From a bacterium (GTDB lineage Bacteria > UBP6 > UBA1177 > JAKLFG01), in assembly GCA_022709425.1 (NCBI GenBank), contig JAKLIW010000008.1, forward strand, positions 1-64,000: 64,000 nucleotides of DNA. Direction: 5' to 3'. A program made the position numbers and the translations under genes. Under the pieces are notes generated by a model. That model did no database searches. It was given only the letters and a program-made list of their open reading frames with translations, and was not told the DNA's origin. Below are positions 37,820 to 46,049 of this stretch, piece by piece; the stretch's first letter is position 1; each line of letters starts with the position of its first letter.

Positions 37820-38652
37820 CAGTAGCCGCCTTCGATCTGCTGTTTGCCGTCACCGGCGGCTTTGAGCGAAACACCGTATTGCCGCGCAAGATTCGTGCAT
37901 TCACGAAGGAACGGTATCTCTATCTGCGTGACATTGTCGCGTTCTATCTCGAGGCAGGTTCGAAGCCACGCCGTCCCGGTCGCCTGATCCTTGAGGACCA
38001 GCAGTTTCACCGCGCCGCGATAGAGCGCCTCGACATGACGCGGGCAGTATTCCACCGTCTTCTTGAAATTCTCGATCGATTTGTCATGCAGGCCCTGTTC
38101 GTCGAACATAAGGGCCAATTCCTTGTAGGCATCGCAGTGGGTGCCCTTTATCTGCAGGGCGCGGAGAAGATGTTTTTCCGCTTCAAGATAATTCTTTTCG
38201 AGCCGTGAGGCGCGGCCCAGATTGGTCTCGGCATAATGAGGATACGGGTATATCTGATCGGCGAGCACCAGCATGAAATATTCCTTCGCCTTGGTGGTGT
38301 CGCCCTTCATCAGGTAGAGGATGCCGAGATTGTTGAGCGCATCGGAATAGGTGTTGTCGAGTTGGTGAGCGGCTTCGAAAAACGCTTTCGCGCGATCGAA
38401 ATCCTTTTCCTGTAGGTAGACCAACCCCAGATGATTGTGGTAGTAGGGGACCAGCGGAGCCAGTTCGATCGCCTTTATGATCTGGAGTTTTGCCTTGACC
38501 AGATCGCCCTTGTTGAGCGCCGCGATGCCGAGTTGATAGTAGCTATCGCCTTTCGTCTCATCGCTGACGGTCTTTTTGTCGCCGGTTGCGCAGGAGATGA
38601 AGAAGAAGAGGACGGTGAGTACAACTATAGAGCGAGGCGATGGACAATTCAT
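37819..38652 (-). CDS. TPR lipoprotein, PilF/PilW-like
   Basis: 277 aa. The signal ends in FISC, followed by about five tetratricopeptide repeats (YYQLGIAALNKGDLVKAK, YHNHLGLVYLQEKDFDRAK and so on). The overall plan matches pilotin lipoproteins such as PilF/PilW that assemble the type IV pilus secretin, but no pilus genes are in the window. TPR lipoproteins have many other roles, so the name is tentative. Confidence 0.8.
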   Translation of the reverse strand: MNCPSPRSIVVLTVLFFFISCATGDKKTVSDETKGDSYYQLGIAALNKGDLVKAKLQIIKAIELAPLVPYYHNHLGLVYLQEKDFDRAKAFFEAAHQLDNTYSDALNNLGILYLMKGDTTKAKEYFMLVLADQIYPYPHYAETNLGRASRLEKNYLEAEKHLLRALQIKGTHCDAYKELALMFDEQGLHDKSIENFKKTVEYCPRHVEALYRGAVKLLVLKDQATGTAWLRTCLEIERDNVTQIEIPFLRECTNLARQYGVSLKAAGDGKQQIEGGY

Positions 38653-38662
38653 ATCGGTTCTC

Positions 38663-39199
38663 CTACTGTGCGGTGAGGTCGAATGCTTCGGATAGTCCGT
38701 TGTCGGCGAGTTGTACCTGTTTATCGACCGACGGGGTCAGCTCCAGACTGCCGTCGCTGTTCTTGCCGGTGCCGATCAGTATCTGGATCGGGACCGCGTT
38801 TTTTTCAGGTCCCGCCATAAAGAGCACCTTATTGGGTCCCTTGCGGAGGAATTTGGTTATCTCGGTTATCTTGGTTTTTTCGCCCGGCTTGACGATATCG
38901 GCATCGGTCCCGTTGACCAAGATCTTTATCGGGCCGACGGCCGGTTTGGGGAGGTTCAGGGCGACGAAATAGGCGGCGGTGAGTTTCGGCGCCGGTTCGG
39001 TCGAGGCGGCCCCTTCGGATAGGATCTTCACGCCGGGAGCGGTTATGTGGACGACGCCTTTATCATCGAATTTAACCGTACAGTCCTTGAATTCCTGCGC
39101 GGTCATCCCGTCGGCTTTGACGCCGTTGACATAGATGTCCGCGGCATCGGCGGCGTTAGCCGCAACGCACAGCAGGGCGAAAAACAGCATCGTGCGCAT
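38663..39199 (-). CDS. Secreted protein, unknown
   Basis: 178 aa from the ATG at 39199. The signal peptide ends near NAADA; the first 35 mature residues contain IYVNGVKADGMTAQEF. A glycine-poor beta region follows, with KILVNGTDADIVKPGEKTKIT. No family is recognised. It lies between the porin-like gene (23 nt) and the TPR lipoprotein (10 nt), so it is probably an envelope protein of the same operon. Confidence 0.7.
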   Translation of the reverse strand: MRTMLFFALLCVAANAADAADIYVNGVKADGMTAQEFKDCTVKFDDKGVVHITAPGVKILSEGAASTEPAPKLTAAYFVALNLPKPAVGPIKILVNGTDADIVKPGEKTKITEITKFLRKGPNKVLFMAGPEKNAVPIQILIGTGKNSDGSLELTPSVDKQVQLADNGLSEAFDLTAQ

Positions 39200-39222
39200 G
39201 ATCGTTCCTCCCGACACCTTTG

Positions 39223-41223
39223 TTATTCCTCTTTCTTCTCTTCGTCCTTGTTCTCTTCGTCCTTCTTTTCTTCGTCCTCGTCGCCGCCCCATTCCCAGCC
39301 GATCTCGATGTCGCCGCCGAGATCCCAGCTCGACAGGTAGTGACCCTGCAGTCCGTCCGTGCGGGGTTTCCGTTCGGGCCAGAACATCCACTGTTTGCCG
39401 ACATAGGCGTTCAGGAACAGGATCGGCAGCAGTTCGATGCGCACCACACCCCGGAACATGGCGCTGTAGTCGAAATTGTCGACGATGGTCTCGGGCTTGG
39501 TGATGCCGCGTTGATAGTACGAGAGCATCCCTTTGAATATCCAGAGATCGGGCAGTTCGAGGTGGGCGTAGACGGAGGTCGATTTGCGGAGTTGCTCAAC
39601 GCCCATCGATATGGTTATCCAGTCGATGAAGGTGTAGGTGAGTTCGGCATACATCGAGAAGAAGAACTTGTCCGGCTGGTCCTGAAGGTGCATATACTTA
39701 CTGCGTCCGTCGGGGGTGAAGTTGTTCACGCCGGCGATGTTGGTCATCATCTCGAAGCGTTCGATGTCATAGAAGGTATCGAAGAACGAGGGGAGGTAAT
39801 GGCCGTTGTAGGTGCGCACCTCGATCCGTGAACGCATGACATGTTCCCGCTCCTTGTCGAGATTGAACCGGCCGAGCAGTCCGAAGGTGAAGCCGCCGGT
39901 GCCGGGGTCGGTCTTCATCCAGCTGTAATCGACATAGGTCTTGAGGTCGACATACTCGTTCTTGAAGAACTTGAACTCGGCGTCGAGTCCCATGAGATAG
40001 ATGAAGGAGTCGTCAAGCACTATCGGGCGCCCCTTCTTGTCGACCGCGATGCGTGGAGTGAGGGCGGTGGGCCAGTTCGGGTGGTTGCCGTCCATGATGA
40101 CGGTCCCGCCGCCGGGAGTGTCGAAGATATAATCGATGTAGTCCACCATCATCGGCGCTTTGCGATCACCCGCGAAGGTGAAGCCGATGGAAAAGGAGCG
40201 CGCCATGTAATCGCTTTCGTCCTTGGCAAGCCACGAAAGAGGCTTGACGAAGAACAGCGCGCCGAACATATTGCCGTCGGTCACATCGCCGAGGACCGTT
40301 TCGAAGCCGACATAATCGCCGTAGTAGTTGAGTTTTGCCGATATCTTGGTGAAGTTTGGGTCGAAGTTGGGGACATAGCGTTTCATGATGGTGCCGTGGC
40401 CGAGCGACTGGGCGTTGTTCGAGCCGATGACGGCGTAGAAATTGTCTTCCGATCTGCCGTACTGGACATACTTGATGATGCGAAAATAATCCTGCCACTC
40501 GTCCCAGTCTTCACTGCGCAGGGTGAAATTCTCGTCGTCGGCGCGGTTCAGATCAAAGCTGAACATGCGTATGTTGATGGGCAGGTGGAAGGCCATGAGC
40601 ATATTGAAGTCGTTCTTGTTGTAGACGAAGCGGGGATCGAGCGTAAGGAAGATGTCCTGATCGATGAACGTGACGCCGGTGCCGATGCCCAGACTGTTAT
40701 AGGGATAGACGATATCGCGGGCGCCGATGTTGGATATCTCGCCCTTGACGAATTTCTTTTCCTCTTTTTTCTTTTCTTCCTTCTTCTCTTCCTTTTTTTC
40801 TTCTCCGGCTTTTTGTTCCTCCTGCGGTTGAGCGGTCGCGTCGGCGGCGGGCGCGGTTGCCTCAGCGGCGGGAGGATTCTCTACGGTCGGTTCGGCAACG
40901 GGCGGCTGCTGTTCTGCGGGCGGTTGTTCCAGCGGCGCGGGTTGCGCTTCGGGCGCCGGGACCATCGGAGCGGGGGCGACGGGAGCAAGCGGCTGTTCTG
41001 CGGGCGGCGTGGCCGGTTGCGGTTGAGGCTCACCTTCCTGCGGCGCTTCTTCGCCCTCCAGCGGTTCGGGAGCGGGCTGTGCCGCCGGGTCGGTTGCGGC
41101 GGGCTGGGCGTCGGCCGGCGCATCAGCCGCAGGCGGTGCGACCGGGGCCACCAGCGCCGGTTCCTGCGCGGCGACAACGGCATAGCAGATGATGAATGCA
41201 AGCGCGACGGCGATCTTTCTCAT
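39223..41223 (-). CDS. Outer-membrane beta-barrel with Pro/Ala linker and Lys/Glu segments
   Basis: 666 aa from the ATG at 41223. A signal peptide is followed by a Pro/Ala/Glu-rich stretch (about 20-150) that could span the periplasm, a Lys/Glu block, then about 480 residues of Tyr/Phe-rich alternating strands typical of a porin-like barrel. The chain does not end in Phe: it finishes with a 20-residue Asp/Glu/Lys repeat, which is unusual for an outer-membrane protein because the BAM signal is normally terminal. A calcium or surface role for the tail is possible. Confidence 0.78.
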   Translation of the reverse strand: MRKIAVALAFIICYAVVAAQEPALVAPVAPPAADAPADAQPAATDPAAQPAPEPLEGEEAPQEGEPQPQPATPPAEQPLAPVAPAPMVPAPEAQPAPLEQPPAEQQPPVAEPTVENPPAAEATAPAADATAQPQEEQKAGEEKKEEKKEEKKKEEKKFVKGEISNIGARDIVYPYNSLGIGTGVTFIDQDIFLTLDPRFVYNKNDFNMLMAFHLPINIRMFSFDLNRADDENFTLRSEDWDEWQDYFRIIKYVQYGRSEDNFYAVIGSNNAQSLGHGTIMKRYVPNFDPNFTKISAKLNYYGDYVGFETVLGDVTDGNMFGALFFVKPLSWLAKDESDYMARSFSIGFTFAGDRKAPMMVDYIDYIFDTPGGGTVIMDGNHPNWPTALTPRIAVDKKGRPIVLDDSFIYLMGLDAEFKFFKNEYVDLKTYVDYSWMKTDPGTGGFTFGLLGRFNLDKEREHVMRSRIEVRTYNGHYLPSFFDTFYDIERFEMMTNIAGVNNFTPDGRSKYMHLQDQPDKFFFSMYAELTYTFIDWITISMGVEQLRKSTSVYAHLELPDLWIFKGMLSYYQRGITKPETIVDNFDYSAMFRGVVRIELLPILFLNAYVGKQWMFWPERKPRTDGLQGHYLSSWDLGGDIEIGWEWGGDEDEEKKDEENKDEEKKEE

Positions 41224-41258
41224 GATGCTCTCCCCCGCATGGCGGTATCCTTCGTTCC

Positions 41259-41909
41259 TCATTCGTTCACCAGTATCGGCCGGGCGCCGAATTTCATCAG
41301 TTCCTCTATGCCCGTTTCGGCCGCCGCCTTGTCGGCGTAGCAACCGTAGCGGATGCGATACCAAGTCATTCCGTTGACGACCCCTTCAACAAGGCGCGTC
41401 GGTTTTATCTTCAGTTTTTCCTGCACGGCGATCGCCTTTTCGCGGTCGCGGTCGGCAAAGAGCTGTAGCGCGAGTTTGCAGGGCGCCGTCTTGGCGGGTT
41501 TCGGTGTTTCGACGATTTTCGGTGTCTCGGCTTTCGGCGGCTCGACTTTTTTCGCGATGTTCCCGGCATCGGGGGGCGTGATATCCTTTTGAGCCGGTTC
41601 CTGCGGCGCGGTCTTCGCCGGTACGGCACAGACGATGTCCCGCGCGGCGACGCCGTTGTGGTCGACGAGTCCTTTTTCCTTGGCGAGCGCCGACAGCACC
41701 GTGAGTTTTCCCGTCAACTCCTGCAATTTGTAACTGCAGGCGGTCAGTTGCTCATCGTGCGAAGAGTCGCTGTCGGGAGCGGGCATGCCTTTGTTCGATT
41801 CGCGGCCCAGATAGAGACCGAGCACGAACGAAAGGATGAGCAGAAGAATGAAGATGACGAACGATTTTCCGAGCGTCGATACCTCGATGTCTATCCGTTT
41901 GCCGGTCAT
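41259..41909 (-). CDS. SPOR-domain membrane protein
   Basis: 216 aa. One transmembrane segment (about 15-35, VIFILLLILSFVLGLYLG) is followed by a Pro/Lys-rich periplasmic linker and a C-terminal SPOR-like domain (about 140-216, with KLALQLFADRDREKAIAVQEKL and WYRIRYGCYADKAAAETG). SPOR domains bind denuded glycan strands at the division site, so a role in cell division or wall growth is likely. It overlaps the glycosyltransferase gene by 4 nt. Confidence 0.85.
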   Translation of the reverse strand: MTGKRIDIEVSTLGKSFVIFILLLILSFVLGLYLGRESNKGMPAPDSDSSHDEQLTACSYKLQELTGKLTVLSALAKEKGLVDHNGVAARDIVCAVPAKTAPQEPAQKDITPPDAGNIAKKVEPPKAETPKIVETPKPAKTAPCKLALQLFADRDREKAIAVQEKLKIKPTRLVEGVVNGMTWYRIRYGCYADKAAAETGIEELMKFGARPILVNE

Positions 41910-43345
41910 GCGGTCCCCCTGAGCCGTTCGACCCGCTTGCGCCCGAGTCGTCTGGTAAGCGATGTTTCGTCGGTGCGCACCGGCCGCCGCATATGGGCGA
42001 GATAGAGCGACAGCAGTTCCTGCACATTCTCGATGATCGAGAGAAAGTGTTCGCTCTCCGCGATACGCATGAAGTAGTATAGTTTCTTCCGGTCGATCTC
42101 GAGATCGACCACGACCTGTTCAATGTCGGTGGAGGTCAGTTCCTTAAGCACTACGCCGCGCCGCCGTTTCTTGATAAGTTCGGCGGCGGCGGTATCGGCC
42201 GTCGCGATGACCGCCTTGCGCCGCGCCATCGCCTGAGCCGCGAGCCACGAATCGGGCCGCGGCCAGCGCGCCGGTATGACGAGCGCATCGATGGTGTCGA
42301 GCACCGCGCCGATACGGCTGTTGTCTATCGCGCCGTGAAAGGTGACGTCCGGGTTCTGGCAAAGTTTCTTGAGGCGGCGTACATAATCGTCGTTATGGTA
42401 AAGTTCGCCGTAGAGATGCAGTGAATTGGGCAGGCCGCGTTCACGGACCGCGTTGAACGCCTCGATGAGTTCGGCCACACCCTCTTCGGGGATGAGGTCG
42501 CCGATGAAGCCGAAGCGGATGCCGCCGTGGATCTCGAAAGGGCGGTTGTCGACCACCCGCGCGGCGGGGATCCCCTGCGCCATGAACATCGCTCGCTCGG
42601 CGGGTATAAGATCGGCATAAAAGGAATGATAAAAGCCTTCGGAGAGAAAATGGAAGCGGTCGACATACGGCAGTGTCTCGCGCAACAACTGGTCGCGTTC
42701 ATGCAGGACCGCGCGGCTGACCCGTTCCAGCGGATCGCGATTGTAGAAGACCGAATAGCGTCCCGTCTCTTCGAACCACCAGTGATTGCGTCGCGGCTTG
42801 ACCATCTCCTCGATGCTTTTCGCGATGAAGGACAGCGGGCTTGCGACGAAGTTCGAGAGCCGTAGATCACAGGCGTGGTCGCGGGGGGCGTGTCCAGCGC
42901 CGCAGTCGTGGCGATAGCGTAGCGGGCAACGGAGCCAGCCGTCGGCGACCGTCAGTATGGCCGGCAGACCGGCGCCGTGGGCGACGGCGGGATAGCCGAA
43001 GGAGTGGTTGCGTAGCGATATGATGTGGCACAGGTCGAAATCGCTCTCGCCGATGACCGTGGCGAAGAGTTCCTCCATCGCCGGATTCTTGAAGGTCTCG
43101 GCAAAGGAGGCATATTTATAGGGGACCGTGGTGATGAACCGTTCGATGCCGTCGCGTGAATTCCGGCGCAGGCGGTAGAAGGGGCCGATGGTCGAGATGA
43201 CGGGATGGAACAGCGACAGACGGCAGTAGCGTCTCAGTTCGCGGATGAGTTCGGCGACCCATGCGTTGAACAGATTCGGCGCGCCCGGTTCCTCGGGGGC
43301 CGAATCGAGCACGAGCAGAATGTTGGGGCGGGTGTCAGCCGGCAC
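41906..43345 (-). CDS. Family 4-type glycosyltransferase
   Basis: 479 aa, no signal. The N-terminal half resembles the acceptor domain; the C-terminal half has the GT-B donor pattern GFIGDLIPEEGVAELIEAF, LHLYGEL, VTFHGAID and IPARWPRPDSWLAAQAMARRKAV, with the expected late Glu replaced by Asp in this segment. It probably transfers a nucleotide-activated sugar for a cell-surface glycan. It overlaps leuC and the SPOR gene. Confidence 0.8.
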   Translation of the reverse strand: MPADTRPNILLVLDSAPEEPGAPNLFNAWVAELIRELRRYCRLSLFHPVISTIGPFYRLRRNSRDGIERFITTVPYKYASFAETFKNPAMEELFATVIGESDFDLCHIISLRNHSFGYPAVAHGAGLPAILTVADGWLRCPLRYRHDCGAGHAPRDHACDLRLSNFVASPLSFIAKSIEEMVKPRRNHWWFEETGRYSVFYNRDPLERVSRAVLHERDQLLRETLPYVDRFHFLSEGFYHSFYADLIPAERAMFMAQGIPAARVVDNRPFEIHGGIRFGFIGDLIPEEGVAELIEAFNAVRERGLPNSLHLYGELYHNDDYVRRLKKLCQNPDVTFHGAIDNSRIGAVLDTIDALVIPARWPRPDSWLAAQAMARRKAVIATADTAAAELIKKRRRGVVLKELTSTDIEQVVVDLEIDRKKLYYFMRIAESEHFLSIIENVQELLSLYLAHMRRPVRTDETSLTRRLGRKRVERLRGTA

Positions 43346-44528
43346 TCAGTTCTCCGGTAAGCGCCGCGCGGGCGGCCGTTTCGGGCGATGCCAGATATAT
43401 CTCGCCGTCGCCCTGTTTGCCGGCGAAATTGCGGTTCGATGTCGATACCATCACCTCTCCCTTGCCGGTCATGCCGATCTGACCTGCGGCACAGCCGCCG
43501 CAACCGGGATTGGAGACGAGGAACCCGGCGTCGAAAAGCGTCTGCACGATGCCGTCGGCGAGCATTTTGCCATATATCTCGCGGGTGGCCGGGACGATAT
43601 ACCCGACCGTCTGTATCTTCTTGCCTTTCACGAGCGCCGCGACCTTCGCGAAGTCGCTGATGCGGCCGTTGGTGCAGGAGCCGATGAAGACCGTGTCGAC
43701 CTTCTTGCCCGCGACCTCGGAAATGGTTTTGATATTGTGCGGATAGGGGGGCGCCGCGACGAGCGGTTCGGTGATGTCGTCAAAGGAAAGTTCGTGGACC
43801 TCGCGGTAGTGGGCATCGGCGTCGGCCGTTATCTCTGTGACCGGCATCAGGAGCGTGATAACGCCCATCTCGGTCCCCATGCTGGCGACGGTGATCCGTT
43901 CGTCGATGGTGAGTTTCTCTATCTCGGGGCCGTAGAGTTCCACCGAGGTGCCGAGCAGGCCGGAGCTGCCGAACTTCTTGAGGAGGAACAGAACGATGTC
44001 CTTCGCCGCGATGTTCGGACGGCGTTTGCCTTTGAAGGTCACCTTGATCGACTCGGGGACCTCGAACCACGTGCGGCCGGTCTTCATGATGTAGGCGATG
44101 TCGATGTCGCCCATCCCCTGACCGAAGCACGATATGGCGCCCATAATATTGAAGTGGCTGTCGGTGCCCACCGCGATCATCCCCGGCTTCGCGTAGTGGT
44201 CGATGAGGATGTGCGAGCCGATACCGGCGTCGACATCGTGCACATCGAGTCCCTCTTTCCGCGCGAAGATGCGGCAGCGGTGCTGGTTGACCGCATAGGG
44301 GATGGTATTGGCCGGTGCGTTGCAGTCGAAGGTGAACATGGTCTTCTTCTTGTCGTGGATGAGCGGCGGCTTGAAGCTCTTCTCCAGATTGTTGACGACA
44401 TTGGCGCCGCCGAAGTCGCGGGCGGTGCGCCAGTCGATCGATATCCAGACGATATTGCCCGGTTTCACTTCCTCTTTCGGGTCGATGAGGTGGTTCTTGA
44501 AGATCTTCTCGACAACGGTCAGTCCCAT
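43335..44528 (-). CDS. leuC: 3-isopropylmalate/homoaconitate dehydratase large subunit
   Basis: 397 aa aconitase-family protein. The 4Fe-4S cysteines lie in GSCTNGR (near 286) and GCGGC (near 345), and the substrate loop contains VGTDSHFN (near 121). At 397 aa it matches the short LeuC/HacA-like subgroup found in archaea and deep-branching bacteria, where leucine and lysine pathway enzymes are hard to separate. No small subunit (leuD) is in the window. It heads the run of overlapping genes down to 33083. Confidence 0.88.
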   Translation of the reverse strand: MGLTVVEKIFKNHLIDPKEEVKPGNIVWISIDWRTARDFGGANVVNNLEKSFKPPLIHDKKKTMFTFDCNAPANTIPYAVNQHRCRIFARKEGLDVHDVDAGIGSHILIDHYAKPGMIAVGTDSHFNIMGAISCFGQGMGDIDIAYIMKTGRTWFEVPESIKVTFKGKRRPNIAAKDIVLFLLKKFGSSGLLGTSVELYGPEIEKLTIDERITVASMGTEMGVITLLMPVTEITADADAHYREVHELSFDDITEPLVAAPPYPHNIKTISEVAGKKVDTVFIGSCTNGRISDFAKVAALVKGKKIQTVGYIVPATREIYGKMLADGIVQTLFDAGFLVSNPGCGGCAAGQIGMTGKGEVMVSTSNRNFAGKQGDGEIYLASPETAARAALTGELSAG

Positions 44529-44565
44529 GCGCGCGCTCCCTTATTAAATAAAAAACCGCTGCGGC

Positions 44566-44594
44566 ATGGTATCAGATGAACGGGCGAAAGTCAA
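44566..44594 (-). promoter_or_regulatory. Promoter of the leuC operon
   Basis: On the minus strand TTGACT (44594-44589) and TACCAT (44571-44566) are spaced 17 bp apart, with TGA directly before the -10 (extended -10). The -35 contains the stop codon of the gene upstream. Confidence 0.55.
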
Positions 44595-45283
44595 AAAGAA
44601 GAAGAGGTAGAGGAAAAGAAGGGATGGTGACCGGCGGCGAAGTTGCAAAATTTCGGTATCGCGGTTAGTGTGAGGTAGCGCTCCTTTTTCTTTTCGATAT
44701 CGTTCGAAAGGAAACGCCAACCCTTACGGGAATGATCGGCTGCATACCGGCCGTAGCGGTCCTGTTCTTCAGTGCGCCAATTCGCCGCGAAGCCGCCGGG
44801 TAAAGAGAACTGAAGATCGGAAATGATGAGCTTGATGAAGCCTTTGAAAAGGGCGTCTTCGTTCTTGCGGAAGGCAAGGCCCTGTATCGTACCCTTATTG
44901 TCCATCCGGATGACGGCATACTTGTCGGTGAAGACCCGTTCACGGAATGCGGCATCGTCGAGGAGATCCTTGTCGTTGAAAAGGAACCGGCAATCGCCCG
45001 CCGGTGCGGGAAAGAGGGCAATGGTATAAACGCCTTCGTCGAAACGGAGCGGTACCATATCCCACTTCATTTCGCAGTCCATCTCGCCGCTGTTGCTTTG
45101 CGCTTCCACGCCGGGAAGAGCGATGGTCGATCTTGCGGTGTGGTGGTAGGTCAAGTGGTATGCATAGCGTTTGCCGAGGGAAAGACGGTACTGACCAACG
45201 GCGGAGAAATACCATACGGCGATGCCGCCGAGGAGTATCAGCGCAACAAGCGTTGCTATCAGTATTTTCTGTTTGGTAGTCAT
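44591..45283 (-). CDS. Membrane-anchored protein with vitellogenin-like pattern, possibly truncated
   Basis: 230 aa. One N-terminal transmembrane helix (about 7-29) is followed by a beta-rich region with LGKRYAYHLTYHHTA near 36 and FTDKYAVIRMDNKGTI, reminiscent of the N-terminal lipid-transfer or beta domain seen in Myxococcus-type secreted proteins. The C-terminus ends in an atypical Ser/Phe-rich tail (PFFSSTSSSF) right at the leuC promoter, which may mean the natural 3' end was lost. It starts 12 nt after the LRR gene. Confidence 0.6.
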   Translation of the reverse strand: MTTKQKILIATLVALILLGGIAVWYFSAVGQYRLSLGKRYAYHLTYHHTARSTIALPGVEAQSNSGEMDCEMKWDMVPLRFDEGVYTIALFPAPAGDCRFLFNDKDLLDDAAFRERVFTDKYAVIRMDNKGTIQGLAFRKNEDALFKGFIKLIISDLQFSLPGGFAANWRTEEQDRYGRYAADHSRKGWRFLSNDIEKKKERYLTLTAIPKFCNFAAGHHPFFSSTSSSF

Positions 45284-45295
45284 ATTATGCTGGAG

Positions 45296-45676
45296 TTATT
45301 GGCACTTTTCGGGAGTTTGTGCCGCTAAAACAGCACCGCTAATACCAGCATTGGGCAATTGGGCCTGTATATCCTCAAATTGTCTTTCGTCCGTGATACA
45401 ATTGCCGTTGATTGATAATGCCGTTATCTTTTTACAGCCATATAGCGGAGTTAAGCTATCGATATAATTATTCATAAGATACAACGCATTTAATTCGGTC
45501 AGGCCTGAGAGGGGTTCAAGGTCTTTGATCTTGTTGTTATTGAGTTTCAGGAAGGTGAGTTTGGTCAGGGTGCGGAGCGGTTCGAGCGATTCGACTTGGT
45601 TGTCGACGATAGACATCCCGTCAATGTTAGGCATGTTTTCTATGCCTCTTAGGCTCGAAACCCCCCCCCGTAACAC
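45296..45676 (-). pseudogene. LRR lipoprotein, C-terminal part, out of frame (OFF state)
   Basis: This frame encodes four LRR_4-type leucine-rich repeats (LEPLRTLTKLTFLKLNNNKI and so on) and a C-terminal cap ending EKCQ. It has no start or signal of its own. If the tract at 45661-45669 had ten G instead of nine, it would fuse to the lipoprotein N-terminus at 45858 to give a 187-aa protein parallel to the intact paralog at 46050-46634 (194 aa). It is therefore the downstream half of a frameshifted, probably phase-variable gene. Confidence 0.75.
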
Positions 45677-45858
45677 TCTAAGTTTTTTATTTTATTGTAT
45701 TTCTCAGGATCATTCTTATCTATTTCGATCAAATTCATATAGTTCTCCACGCATGCTTTGAACGCGGGGTCTTCGAATTCTCCCGGTTTGAGCTTTTCGT
45801 CATCACAGCCGGTACAGGCGGTGAGGAGAATAAGGATGGTCAACAAGAATGACCTCAT
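45649..45858 (-). CDS. LRR lipoprotein, N-terminal part ending at the poly-G frameshift
   Basis: 69 aa as sequenced. It starts at ATG 45858 with a lipoprotein signal (SFLLTILILLTAC) and the conserved LKPGEFEDPAFKACVEN, then ends two residues after GGGF because nine G shift the frame into a stop. The ATG, Arg codon and ribosome site are supplied by the end of the palindromic element at 45851-45958, so the start of this copy differs from that of its paralog (MKRTAYLL). Expression in this state would give a short secreted lipopeptide. Confidence 0.72.
   Translation of the reverse strand: MRSFLLTILILLTACTGCDDEKLKPGEFEDPAFKACVENYMNLIEIDKNDPEKYNKIKNLECYGGGFRA
45661..45669. repeat. Poly-C/poly-G tract of nine in LRR gene 2
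   Basis: Nine consecutive C on the plus strand (G on the coding strand). One added base restores the paralogous reading frame. Slipped-strand mispairing at such tracts is a known mechanism of phase variation. Confidence 0.9.
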
Positions 45859-45958
45859 CCCAACCTTCTCCTTGGAAAAGGAGAAGGAGTAAAAGGTATT
45901 GCCCTCGCCTTTTACAAGGAGAGGGCGGCTCTGCCGGGTGAGGTTATTGGATGAGGTC
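45851..45958. repeat. REP/MITE-like palindromic element 1
   Basis: 108 bp with 10-bp perfect terminal inverted repeats (GACCTCATCC at 45851 and its complement at 45949-45958) and internal complementary arms around TTCTCC...GGAGAA and CCTCGCC...GGCGGC. The sequence class resembles the small interspersed palindromes seen in many bacteria. It sits across the start codon of LRR gene 2 and provides its ribosome site (GGAGAAGG). Confidence 0.7.
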
Positions 45959-45986
45959 TGTCTCGTGCCGTTCATTTCACATCCTC

Positions 45987-46020
45987 CTATTGCATCGCAT
46001 TCATGATCTGGCCGAGGGTA
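45987..46020 (-). pseudogene. Remnant of the 3' end of the adjacent truncated gene
   Basis: Bases 45990-46020 match 46766-46796 at 30 of 31 positions and encode the same tail (TLGQIMNAMQ, then stop TAG at 45987-45989). Only this 3' fragment is present, followed by element 1 and LRR gene 2, which repeats the layout of tail, element and LRR gene seen at 46797-46050. Confidence 0.7.
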
Positions 46021-46049
46021 CAGATGTTTCGCGACAAAAGTCAAAATCA

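Noticed and set aside
43335..44528. Aconitase A (acnA)
   Set aside because: At 397 aa, with only the large-subunit motifs and no swivel domain, it fits LeuC/HacA instead.
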